From: Streptomyces coeruleorubidus
Lineage (GTDB): Bacteria; Actinomycetota; Actinomycetes; Streptomycetales; Streptomycetaceae
Direction of reading: 5' to 3'
DNA: 64,000 bases
Assembly (NCBI RefSeq): GCF_008705135.1
Contig: NZ_CP023694.1
Span: 310,001-374,000, forward strand
Shown here: positions 16,951 through 24,613 of the stretch, piece after piece
How positions within the stretch are numbered: the stretch's first letter is position 1
Layout of the letters: each line of letters begins with the position of its first letter
Translations under genes and position numbers: made by a program
Notes under the pieces: model-generated
The model's database searches: none
What the model was told of the DNA's origin: nothing
What the model saw: the letters and a program-made list of their open reading frames with translations, nothing else

Positions 16951-17978
16951 CCATGAACGCTGCGGGGGGCAGGCGCAGGCCGCCCACGATCCACGACGTG
17001 GCGCGCGAGGCGGGGGTCTCGCGCGGCACGGTCTCGCGTGTACTCAACGGCGGCCACTACGTCAGCCCGGCCGCCCAGGAAGCGGTCAACGCGGCCATCC
17101 GCAGGACGGGTTACGTCGTCAACCGGCACGCCCGCTCGCTGATCACCGGGCGGTCCGACTCGATCGGCTTCCTGCTGACCGAACCGCAGGAGAAGCTGTT
17201 CGAGGACCCCAACTTCAACGTCCTGCTGCGCTGCTGCACCCAGGCGCTGGCCGCGCACGACATCCCCCTGCTGCTGATGCTGGCCGGCACGCAGGACGAG
17301 CGGCGGCGGATCATGCGGTACATCACCGCGGGCCACGTCGACGGCGTGCTGCTCGTCTCCAGCCACTCCGCCGACCCGGTCGCCGAGCAACTGCACGAGG
17401 CGGGGGTGCCCCTCGTGCAGTGCGGCAAGCCCATGGGGCGCGGCACCAAGGTGAGCTACGTGGCGGCGGACGACCGGGACGGCGCCCGCGACATGATGCG
17501 CCACCTGCTGTCGCTGGGCCGCCGCCGTATCGGCATGGTGAACGGCCCGGTGGACACCCCGGGCGGGGTCGATCGCCTCGCCGGTTACAAGGAGGTGCTC
17601 ACGGAAGCGGGCCTCGAGATCGACGAGCGGCTCATCGTCTCGGGCGACTGGGGCCGGGCCAGCGGCGAGGCGGGCGCCGAGCGGCTGCTGGCGCAGGCCC
17701 CGGACCTGGACGCGGTGTTCGTCGCCTCGGACCTCATGGCGCAGGGCGTGCTGGCAGCCCTCCAGCGCGCGGGGCGGCGCGTACCGCAGGACGTCGCGGT
17801 GGGCGGCTTCGACGACTCCCCGGCCGCCCTGGCCTCCAGCCCCGAGCTCACGACCATCCGGCAGCCGTGGGACCGGATCAGCGCCGAGATGGTACGGGTG
17901 CTGCTCGCGCAGATCGGGGGCGAGGATCCGGCGGCGGTGATCCTGCCGACGGAGCTGGTCAAACGGGAGTCGACGTAG
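16947..17978 (+). CDS. LacI-family repressor of the galactan locus
   Basis: 343 aa. N-terminal HTH PTIHDVAREAGVSRGTVSRVLN, hinge helix region RHARSLITGRSDSIGFLL, then a periplasmic-binding-protein-like effector domain with AVFVASDLMAQGVLAAL, DVAVGGFDDSPAA and TTIRQPWDRI. ATG overlaps the permease stop (ATGA), so it is made with the importer and can autoregulate through the palindrome at 13735. Effector probably galactose or a galacto-oligosaccharide. No adjacent terminator is evident; the marR gene follows after about 95 bp. Confidence 0.9.
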   Translation: MTMNAAGGRRRPPTIHDVAREAGVSRGTVSRVLNGGHYVSPAAQEAVNAAIRRTGYVVNRHARSLITGRSDSIGFLLTEPQEKLFEDPNFNVLLRCCTQALAAHDIPLLLMLAGTQDERRRIMRYITAGHVDGVLLVSSHSADPVAEQLHEAGVPLVQCGKPMGRGTKVSYVAADDRDGARDMMRHLLSLGRRRIGMVNGPVDTPGGVDRLAGYKEVLTEAGLEIDERLIVSGDWGRASGEAGAERLLAQAPDLDAVFVASDLMAQGVLAALQRAGRRVPQDVAVGGFDDSPAALASSPELTTIRQPWDRISAEMVRVLLAQIGGEDPAAVILPTELVKREST

Positions 17979-18057
17979 GTCCCGCTCCCGGCGACGCAGG
18001 GCCCCGCTCCCGGCGAGGGACGCGCACTGCATGCACGGTCATGTAACGCCGCGCCGG

Positions 18058-18071
18058 TGTTACCGTTCACA
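18058..18071. promoter_or_regulatory. LacI-type site TGTTACCGTTCACA before marR
   Basis: Fits TGNNANCGNTNNCA. Its left half equals half of the palindrome at 21545 (TGTTACCG) and its right half equals half of the galactan operator read in reverse (CGTTCACA). It ends 1 nt before the marR ATG, where a bound repressor would block a leaderless start. Confidence 0.35.
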
Positions 18072-18072
18072 T

Positions 18073-18462
18073 ATGGCGTCGAAAACGGCTGGTGCGCGGC
18101 TTGAGGAACGGTGGCGGGACATCCTGTCGGCGCACGCGCGCACGATGTGCGAGATCGACCGGGCGCTGCATCCGCACGGTCTCGGCGCGTCCGACTTCGA
18201 GGTCCTGGACATCCTCGCGACCGCGGCGCCCGAGGAGGGCGAGCAGTGCCGGGTGCAGAACCTGGCCGGGCGGGTCCACCTCAGCCAGAGCGCGCTGTCC
18301 CGGCTCATCGCCCGGCTGGAGAAGGACGGGCTGGTGACGCGTTCGGTGTGCGTGGAGGACCGGCGCGGCGTGTGGGTGGCCCTCACCTCCAAGGGCCGTG
18401 ACCTGCACGCGGAGGCACTGCCGCTGCAGCGGGCCGCACTGGCCCGGACCCTGGGCGCGTAG
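18073..18462 (+). CDS. MarR-family transcriptional regulator
   Basis: 129 aa. Winged helix-turn-helix of MarR type: LGASDFEVLDILATAAP, QNLAGRVHLSQSALSRLIARLEKDGLVTRSVCVEDRRGVWVALTSKGRDL. The ATG at 18073 lacks a convincing ribosome site; TTACCGT just upstream could be a -10, making the message leaderless. An upstream in-frame ATG at 18031 is less likely. Target and ligand unknown. Convergent with the SseB gene. Confidence 0.87.
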   Translation: MASKTAGARLEERWRDILSAHARTMCEIDRALHPHGLGASDFEVLDILATAAPEEGEQCRVQNLAGRVHLSQSALSRLIARLEKDGLVTRSVCVEDRRGVWVALTSKGRDLHAEALPLQRAALARTLGA

Positions 18463-18495
18463 ACCGCCCGGGCCCGGGCTCCGGCCCACTCGGTC

Positions 18496-18897
18496 CTACG
18501 GGCGGGCCAGCAGGGTGCGTACTCCCTCCGAGGTGAGCGTCAGGCGGTGCTCCGAACTGCCGTCTATGGTGAGCGACAGGTCGTCGGCCGGCCATTGGGC
18601 GGCCAGGGCGCCGAGCGGCACCAGGCGGTAGCGGGAGACGAACGGCAGCAGCCCGGCCATCTCCACCTCGGAGGTGAACACGGGCACCACCGGCTCGCCG
18701 CCCGGCTGCTCCAGCACCGGCAGTGCCACCGCCGAGGGGTTGGCGGTGTCGGCGTCGTTCGCGTCGTCGGGCACGGGGATGAGCACGTCGCTGTTGGCGA
18801 GCGCGTCCAGAGCCGCCGCGTCCTCGGTGTTGTCGGCGAGGACGTCCAGAGCCCGCTGGGCGGGCGTGGGCGTGGGGTCGTTTGCGGGTGTCTCCAT
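18496..18897 (-). CDS. SseB-family protein
   Basis: 133 aa with the SseB N-terminal domain: ALDALANSDVLIPVPDD, VVPVFTSEVEMAGLLPF, and the C-terminal LSLTIDGSSEHRLTLTSEGVRTL. ATG 18897 has AGGGA 7 nt upstream. An acidic, threonine- and proline-rich N-terminus precedes the domain. SseB-domain proteins are common and mostly uncharacterised in Streptomyces. It reads away from the S51 peptidase gene, whose 3' end lies 124 bp upstream. Confidence 0.82.
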   Translation of the reverse strand: METPANDPTPTPAQRALDVLADNTEDAAALDALANSDVLIPVPDDANDADTANPSAVALPVLEQPGGEPVVPVFTSEVEMAGLLPFVSRYRLVPLGALAAQWPADDLSLTIDGSSEHRLTLTSEGVRTLLARP

Positions 18898-19021
18898 GGC
18901 AGATTCCCTGGTAGCGGCGGTCGTGCGGCCCACCCGGGACAAGATCCGCCCCGGGCGCGGTCCTGCTCGCGTACCCGATCGCGCCCGAAGCAATCCTGTT
19001 GATCTTCCGAGGTTCAGGGGA

Positions 19022-19783
19022 TCAGCGTGATGTGGCCGGAGGCTCAGGACGCCTCGCCTCCATGGAGGGCCCGAGCAACCGGCACGGCAGCGCACGCTCG
19101 CTCACGCCGCCACCCCCGACCGGTTCCACCCGGTACACCCCGGCGCCCCGCGCCCGGGTGACGGCTTCCGTCGGCACACCGTCCGTGAAGAGCACTCCGG
19201 CCCCGTCCTCCACCGCCCAGCCCGACGGCAGCCGTCCCGCTGCCACGGCCGCGCGGTAGGAGGGCCGACGACCCGGTTCACTGTCGTAGTGCGGGCAGAC
19301 GGAACCCGGCAGCAGCCGCAGGCCGTCGGGGAGACACCTCAACGGCCCGAAGGAGTCGGTGTGCGAGCCCTCGGCCCAGCAGTTGGCGCCGGCGCTGATG
19401 CCGCACAGCAGCGTGCCGTGGTCGTAGGCCTCCCGCAGCAGCCGGTCCACGCCGTGGGTCCGCCATACCGCGAGGAGGTTGGCCGTGTTGCCACCGCCCA
19501 CGTAGACGACGTCCTGGGCGAGCAGGAAGGAGCGCAGTGCGTCGTCGTCCAGGTCACGGCGGAACAGGTGCAGGACGGAGGGTTCGCAGGCGGGGCGGTC
19601 CCCGAACGCCGTGCGGAACTGTTCGATGTAGGCCGGCGCGTCCCCGCTGGCCGTGGGCACGAAGCACACCTTGGGGCGGGAGGAGCGTGCCCGGGCCAGT
19701 ACCCAGTCGTCCAGGAGGCCGTCGTCGTCGGTGGAGAAGCCGCCGCCGAGGAGGGCGAGGCGCTGCGGGGGTCCGACGGCCAT
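19022..19783 (-). CDS. Peptidase S51 (dipeptidase E-like) family protein
   Basis: 253 aa. Nucleophile elbow GISAGANCW (Ser130) and FVPTASGDAPAYIEQF, YVGGGNTANLLAVWR identify the S51 fold shared by dipeptidase E and cyanophycinase. LLPGSVCPHYDSEPGRRPSY holds the conserved His-Asp/Glu region. No signal peptide. ATG 19783 has GAGGG 8 nt upstream; a GTG at 19792 is the alternative. Starts 12 bp after the stop of the cap-like protein on the same strand, so it is probably the third gene of a kinase-cap-peptidase operon. Confidence 0.88.
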   Translation of the reverse strand: MAVGPPQRLALLGGGFSTDDDGLLDDWVLARARSSRPKVCFVPTASGDAPAYIEQFRTAFGDRPACEPSVLHLFRRDLDDDALRSFLLAQDVVYVGGGNTANLLAVWRTHGVDRLLREAYDHGTLLCGISAGANCWAEGSHTDSFGPLRCLPDGLRLLPGSVCPHYDSEPGRRPSYRAAVAAGRLPSGWAVEDGAGVLFTDGVPTEAVTRARGAGVYRVEPVGGGGVSERALPCRLLGPSMEARRPEPPATSR

Positions 19784-19795
19784 GGCGGTCACCCT

Positions 19796-20455
19796 CTAGG
19801 CGCCAGGGCCGGTGAGCAGAACGGCGAAGACACCGCGGGCGCGGGTGCCGTCCGGGAGTTGCCAGGAACCGGTGACCTGGCCGGTCACTCCCCGGGAGGG
19901 CGTAAAAGGGCCGTCCGGGGCAGGTCGCAGCACCCTGTGCAAGCGGAGGGTCGTGCCGTCCGGGGTGGTCAGACGGGTGCCGTCCTGGTCGTCGGTGGTG
20001 ACGAAGTCCGTGGGGATCGGGCCTTCGCCGGTGTGGGACGCGACGACCTCCCGGTCGGGGGCATCGCTGATGCTCTGCTTCTGGGCCTGCACCCGCCCCT
20101 CGATCAAGGCCGCCGACTGGGCGAGCAGCACGGGGTCGTGGCAGCCGTCGTAGGCCCAGCGCTTCCCGAGGACGCCGTGTTCCATGGTGCCCACGAGGGC
20201 GTGCTCCGCCCCGTCGAGCGGGGCGCCGCGATAGGTGAGCGGCACCAGGTAGGTGATCGGGTCAGCGCCGGAGGCGTCGGTGACGACGATGAACTCGATC
20301 CCGACCTCGCCCTGCGGGTCGTCCAGCCGGAACCCGCCGGCCTTGGTCAGCTTCGGTTCGCCATCGCCACCGCGGTACCACGGGCGGGAGGGCAGCCAGG
20401 AGGTGAGCAGTTCCAGTTTGTTCGGACGGAGGGAGGTGCGGTGGATGACGGCCAT
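19796..20455 (-). CDS. Stand-alone maltokinase N-terminal cap-like domain protein
   Basis: 219 aa, MAVIHRTSLRPNKLELLTSWLPSRPWYRGG (split here after 20: cap-domain start, then SWLPSRPWYRGG). It continues GGFRLDDPQGEVGIEF, TYLVPLTYRGAPLDGAE, YDGCHDPVLLAQSAALIEG. This pattern matches the N-terminal cap domain of maltokinases, which there is fused to a kinase; here no kinase domain follows in the same chain. It is often labelled glucan branching protein, which I see no reason to accept. It ends 12 bp before the S51 gene and begins 18 bp after an APH-fold kinase gene. Confidence 0.72.
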   Translation of the reverse strand: MAVIHRTSLRPNKLELLTSWLPSRPWYRGGDGEPKLTKAGGFRLDDPQGEVGIEFIVVTDASGADPITYLVPLTYRGAPLDGAEHALVGTMEHGVLGKRWAYDGCHDPVLLAQSAALIEGRVQAQKQSISDAPDREVVASHTGEGPIPTDFVTTDDQDGTRLTTPDGTTLRLHRVLRPAPDGPFTPSRGVTGQVTGSWQLPDGTRARGVFAVLLTGPGA

Positions 20456-20473
20456 GACGAGGGTTCCCTTCCG

Positions 20474-21427
20474 TCACGCCGGCCCGAACACGGGGTTGCG
20501 ACGCAACTGCCCGGCACACCACCGGAAGTGTCCGTCGCTGTCGTCCAGGCCGAACAGGTCGTAGGTGGTGAGTGCGTAGGCGGCTTGATAGGTGGTGAGG
20601 GCCGCGGGCGAGTAGCCGAGCTCCTGCGCGAAGAGCCGGGTGAGTTCCGCGGTGTGCTCCTGGGCGTGCGGGCCGTACATGTCGCAGACGGCGGCGGTGA
20701 CGGCCGCCTCGAAGGCCGGGTCGCCCGCGGTCGTGTAGAAGCCGAAGTCGAGTACGGCGACGGGTCGGCCGGTCGCGTCGACGTGGATGTTGGGCGGCAC
20801 GAGATCGCCGTGGATCGCGGTGACCGGGGCGTCGGGCAGCGACCGCAGCGCGTTCAGCGTGCGCTCGACCCCGGCGTCGAAGCCGGGCACCCGCGCGGCG
20901 AGGGCGGCGCCGTGCCGGGCCGCGGCCCGGGCGACCAGGGCCGCGAGCGCGTCCTGAAAGCGGTCGTGGCCCTGCCAGAGGGGCCGGTCGTCGCCCTGGA
21001 CGGTCAGCCGGCGCATCGCGTCCGTGCCCGGCACCGAGGTTAGAGCGCGCAGGACGGCGAGCAGCGTGTTCTTGTGCCGGACGGGCAGTTCGCGCTCGTA
21101 CTCCTCATGGGCGGAGTCGCCCCGCATCGGAAGACCGGGCAGCTCACGTTCGTACGTCACCACGGTGCCCTGGTGCTCTTGGACGTCGAGGATCTCGGGG
21201 GTGGCGAAGGGCAGGCCGTGTGCCGCGATGTCCGCGTAGACCCGGCGGGTGAGCTCGGTCGGCGGCCTGCCGGTCCACACCTTGGCGACCCGGCCGGCGC
21301 CCAGCCCGTAGACGACACCCTCGACGCCGGCGCCGATACGGCGGGCCTCGGGGTGTCCGCGGCCGGCGAAGTATCCGGGCCAGGGGTCGGCGACGTGACG
21401 CGTTTCGACGCTCCTGGAGATCTCCAC
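20474..21427 (-). CDS. Aminoglycoside phosphotransferase (APH)-fold kinase
   Basis: 317 aa. N-lobe GAGVEGVVYGLGAGRVAKVW with the ATP-site lysine, catalytic loop IHGDLVPPNIHVD (Brenner-type HGDxxxxN) and metal-binding DFGFY. Small-molecule kinase; the substrate is unknown and an antibiotic is not implied. First gene of a three-gene unit with the cap-like protein and the S51 peptidase. The kinase plus separate cap raises the possibility of a two-polypeptide sugar kinase. Divergent from the MFS-GH35 operon. Confidence 0.83.
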   Translation of the reverse strand: MEISRSVETRHVADPWPGYFAGRGHPEARRIGAGVEGVVYGLGAGRVAKVWTGRPPTELTRRVYADIAAHGLPFATPEILDVQEHQGTVVTYERELPGLPMRGDSAHEEYERELPVRHKNTLLAVLRALTSVPGTDAMRRLTVQGDDRPLWQGHDRFQDALAALVARAAARHGAALAARVPGFDAGVERTLNALRSLPDAPVTAIHGDLVPPNIHVDATGRPVAVLDFGFYTTAGDPAFEAAVTAAVCDMYGPHAQEHTAELTRLFAQELGYSPAALTTYQAAYALTTYDLFGLDDSDGHFRWCAGQLRRNPVFGPA

Positions 21428-21544
21428 GCGCGCATTAGATCAGCCGTCGCACCAGCTTGACCACGCGATTACAGGAGTGGTCACAGCAGCCGGGAACTTG
21501 CGCGGTGCGTCTCATTCGTGCCGCCAAAGGGTGTCGGCGGGCCT

Positions 21545-21562
21545 GATGTTACCGGTAACATC
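21545..21562. promoter_or_regulatory. Perfect 18-bp LacI-type palindrome GATGTTACCGGTAACATC
   Basis: Complete dyad symmetry with central CCGG, 37 nt before the MFS start codon. The LacI protein encoded at the end of this gene group is the natural candidate to bind it. No second exact copy was seen in the window. Confidence 0.7.
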
Positions 21563-21598
21563 ACCATGCCCTGCCGTCGGCCGTACCCCGGAGTCCGC

Positions 21599-22792
21599 GT
21601 GACCGACCAGCCCGCCGCACAGCGCGCAACCCCCCTCTCCCCCGCTCCGTCCACCCCGGTCTTCAGCCGGTCCGCCGCGGTCGCCTCCTGCGTGGGCTTC
21701 GTGCTCATGGGTGCGTTGCAGGCCCTGTACGGGCCCGCGATCCCCGGCTTCCGTGCGGAGTTCGGGCTCTCGCCGTCCGCCGCCGGGCTGGGGCTCAGTG
21801 CCCACTTCGTCGGCGGCGTCGCCGGTGTCCTGTTGTTCGACCGGCTCTACGGGCGGGTCGGCAACCGGCACCTCCTCGGCAGTTCCTACCTGCTGATGGC
21901 GGTCGGCGCGGCGGGTTTCGCGCTGGCGCCCGGCTGGCCCACCGCCCTGGCGGCGGCCCTGCTCGCCGGGCTCGGTTTCGGCGGCATCGACTACGGGCTC
22001 AACCAGCTGTTCGCCGTGGGCTTCGGCCACCGTTCGACCGCGATGCTGAACATCCTCCACGCCCACTTCGGCATCGGCGCCATCCTCAGTCCCGCCCTGA
22101 TCGGCGTGGTCGGTTCCGAGCACTACCCGGCCGTCTTTCTCGGTTTCGCCCTCGTCAATCTGCCGTTGCTGCTGTGTCTGAGGGGCGTACGGAACGACGC
22201 GCCCGTTCCGGCCGGTGACGAGGCGAGCGGTGGGGCGGTCCTCCGGCGGAGCCTCGCCTCGGTGCTCGCCGTCTTCGTCGCGCTCTACGTCCTGCACGTG
22301 GGCATCGAGGCCGGTGTCGGCGGCTGGGAACCCACGCACCTGGAGACCGTCGGCTACGGCGCGGGCGTCGCCGCCACCGCCACCTCCGTGTACTGGCTGA
22401 TGATGACCGTGGGCCGCTTCCTGGTGGCGCCGCTCGCGCTGCGCTTCTCCGCCCAGGCGATCATCACCGTCTCCTGCGCGGGCATGACGGTGTGTCTGCT
22501 GGCCGCGTCCGTGCCGGCGCTGGCGCCGTACGCCTACGCCGGTGTCGGTCTGTTCATCGCGCCGATCTTCCCCACCGGGCTGCCCTGGCTGAACCGGGCC
22601 GCCCCGCGGGCCCGCAGAGCCGGTGCCCTCGTCATCGCCGCGTCCATGGTCGGCGGTGTCGTGGCGGGTCCGGCGCTGGGCAAGGCCATCGAGTGGTCGG
22701 ATGTCCGCGCGGTGCCCCTGTTGCTGTGCGGTGTCTCGGCGCTGTGCCTGGCCGCGACGCTCTGGCTGATCCGCGTCACCCGCTCCCACTGA
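21599..22792 (+). CDS. MFS transporter (galactoside uptake candidate)
   Basis: 397-aa, about 12 hydrophobic segments: GFVLMGALQALYGPAIPGF (TM1), LLFDRLYGRVGNRHLLGSSY (the loop 2-3 motif of MFS), LLAGLGFGGIDYGLNQLF, NILHAHFGIGAILSPALIG. The GTG start at 21599 has GGAG 5 nt before it; an in-frame reading upstream would include the palindrome and is rejected. Probably imports the disaccharides or oligosaccharides split by the two GH35 enzymes encoded next. Substrate inferred from context only. Confidence 0.85.
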   Translation: MTDQPAAQRATPLSPAPSTPVFSRSAAVASCVGFVLMGALQALYGPAIPGFRAEFGLSPSAAGLGLSAHFVGGVAGVLLFDRLYGRVGNRHLLGSSYLLMAVGAAGFALAPGWPTALAAALLAGLGFGGIDYGLNQLFAVGFGHRSTAMLNILHAHFGIGAILSPALIGVVGSEHYPAVFLGFALVNLPLLLCLRGVRNDAPVPAGDEASGGAVLRRSLASVLAVFVALYVLHVGIEAGVGGWEPTHLETVGYGAGVAATATSVYWLMMTVGRFLVAPLALRFSAQAIITVSCAGMTVCLLAASVPALAPYAYAGVGLFIAPIFPTGLPWLNRAAPRARRAGALVIAASMVGGVVAGPALGKAIEWSDVRAVPLLLCGVSALCLAATLWLIRVTRSH

Positions 22793-22846
22793 AACGCCCA
22801 TCGACGTCCCTTGACTTCCACCCGCATCCCGAAGGGAAGCCCCCTC

Positions 22847-24613
22847 ATGCCCGCCCTGACGACGACGTCCGACGGATTCCTGCTGCACGGCGAGCCGTTC
22901 CGGATCATCTCCGGTGCGTTGCACTACTTCCGTGTCCACCCCGGCCTGTGGTCCGACCGGCTGCGCAAGGCCCGGCTGATGGGCCTCAACACGGTGGAGA
23001 CGTACATCCCGTGGAACCACCACCAGCCCGATCCCGACGGGCCTCTCGTGCTCGACGGCCTCCTCGACCTGCCCCGGTTCCTCCGGCTCGCCCAGGACGA
23101 GGGGCTGCACGTGCTGCTGCGTCCGGGTCCGTTCATCTGTGCCGAGTGGGACGGCGGCGGCCTGCCCGACTGGCTGACGTCGGACCCGGACATCCGGCTG
23201 CGGTCCAGCGATCCGCGTTTCACCGGGGCCGTCGACGGCTACCTCGACCTGCTGCTGCCCGCGCTCCGGCCGCACCTGGCCAGGGCCGGAGGTCCGGTCA
23301 TCGCCGTGCAGGTGGAGAACGAGTACGGCGCCTACGGCGACGACAGCGCCTATCTGAAGCACCTGGCCGACGCGTTCCGCTCCCGGGGCGTCGAGGAGCT
23401 GCTGTTCACCTGCGACCAGGCCGACCCCGAACACCTGGCCGCCGGAAGCCTGCCGGGCGTGCTGACCGCCGGTACCTTCGGCAGCCGCGTCGAGCAGAAC
23501 CTCGGGCGGCTGCGCGAGCACCGGAGCGAAGGCCCGCTGTTCTGCGCGGAGTTCTGGATCGGCTGGTTCGACCACTGGGGCGGGCCGCACCACGTACGGG
23601 ACGCGGCCGACGCCGCCGCCGATCTGGACCGGCTGCTGTCCGCCGGGGCGTCCGTCAACATCTACATGTTCCACGGCGGCACCAACTTCGGCTTCACCAA
23701 CGGCGCCAACCACAAGCACGCCTACGAACCCACCGTCACGTCGTACGACTACGACGCCGCGCTCACCGAGTACGGTGACCCGGGCCCGAAGTACCACGCC
23801 TTCCGCGAGGTCATCGCCCGCCATGCCGGCGTCCCCGACGAGCCCGCCCCGGCTCCCGGGCCCAAACTGCCACCGGTCGAGGTCGAGTTGGACGGCCGGG
23901 CACCCCTGCTTCCCCTCGCGGGCGCGCTCGCCGCTCCCGTCCGCACCGACGACCCGGTGACCATGGGCGAGCTCGGGCAGCACACCGGCTACGCGCTCTA
24001 CCGCACCGTCCTTCCCGCCTCCGGTGACGGCCTGCTGCACTTCGCCGGCGGTGTCGGCGACCGTGCCCAGGTCTTCGTCGACGGCGCACCCGTCGGTGTC
24101 CTGGAGCGCGAGCGCCACGACGAGACGCTGCCGGTGCGCGTCCCGCACGCGGGAGCCGGGCTGGAGGTGCTCGTCGAGAACATGGGCGGCGTCAACTACG
24201 GGCCCCGTATCGGCGCCCCGAAGGGCCTGCTCGGGCCCGTTTCCTTCAACGGCACCGTCCTGCGCGGCTGGGACTGCCACGCGCTGCCGCTGGACGACCT
24301 GGACGCGGTGCCGTTCACCCCGGGCGACGGGACGGCGGTCACCGTGCCCGCCTTGCACCGCGGCACTTTCGAGGTGGACACGCCCGCCGACGCCTTCCTC
24401 TCCCTGCCCGGCTGGACGAAGGGGCAGGCCTGGGTCAACGGCTTCCATATGGGCCGCTACTGGAACCGCGGCCCGCAGCACACGCTGTACGTCCCCGCGC
24501 CGGTGCTGCGGCCGGGCGGCAACGAGCTGGTCCTGCTGGAACTGCACGGCACCACCGCCACCAGCGCCCAGCTCACCGACACGCCGGACCTCGGCCCGGA
24601 GAACACGTGGTGA
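22847..24613 (+). CDS. Beta-galactosidase, GH35 (first of pair)
   Basis: 588 aa, cytoplasmic. TIM barrel from FRIISGALHYFRVHPGLW; acid/base Glu159 in AVQVENEYGAYG and nucleophile Glu235 in LFCAEFWIGWFDHWG; NIYMFHGGTNFGF closes the barrel. C-terminal beta-sandwich domains carry PGWTKGQAWVNGFHMGRYWN. The ATG at 22847 is chosen for the AGGGAAG ribosome site; an ATG-less extension upstream is not needed. The 54-bp gap to the MFS gene suggests one operon. Its stop overlaps the second GH35 start. Confidence 0.94.
   Translation: MPALTTTSDGFLLHGEPFRIISGALHYFRVHPGLWSDRLRKARLMGLNTVETYIPWNHHQPDPDGPLVLDGLLDLPRFLRLAQDEGLHVLLRPGPFICAEWDGGGLPDWLTSDPDIRLRSSDPRFTGAVDGYLDLLLPALRPHLARAGGPVIAVQVENEYGAYGDDSAYLKHLADAFRSRGVEELLFTCDQADPEHLAAGSLPGVLTAGTFGSRVEQNLGRLREHRSEGPLFCAEFWIGWFDHWGGPHHVRDAADAAADLDRLLSAGASVNIYMFHGGTNFGFTNGANHKHAYEPTVTSYDYDAALTEYGDPGPKYHAFREVIARHAGVPDEPAPAPGPKLPPVEVELDGRAPLLPLAGALAAPVRTDDPVTMGELGQHTGYALYRTVLPASGDGLLHFAGGVGDRAQVFVDGAPVGVLERERHDETLPVRVPHAGAGLEVLVENMGGVNYGPRIGAPKGLLGPVSFNGTVLRGWDCHALPLDDLDAVPFTPGDGTAVTVPALHRGTFEVDTPADAFLSLPGWTKGQAWVNGFHMGRYWNRGPQHTLYVPAPVLRPGGNELVLLELHGTTATSAQLTDTPDLGPENTW

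Noticed and set aside
13803..17978. A missing ATPase gene as evidence that the sugar importer is broken
   Set aside because: Streptomyces carbohydrate importers commonly lack a linked ATPase and use the shared MsiK, so the locus is complete as it stands.
18476..18490. Palindrome GCCCGGGCCCGGGC between marR and the SseB gene as a terminator or operator
   Set aside because: Simple GC-only self-complementarity without a proper loop; expected by chance in such GC-rich DNA.
20474..21427. Aminoglycoside resistance gene
   Set aside because: Only the general APH kinase fold is supported; sequence and context do not point to an antibiotic substrate.
21512..24547. A 1011-codon open frame on the minus strand opposite the MFS and first GH35 genes
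   Set aside because: Low-complexity Gly/Gln/Asp/Arg-rich translation typical of antisense frames; the plus-strand genes have catalytic motifs and ribosome sites.
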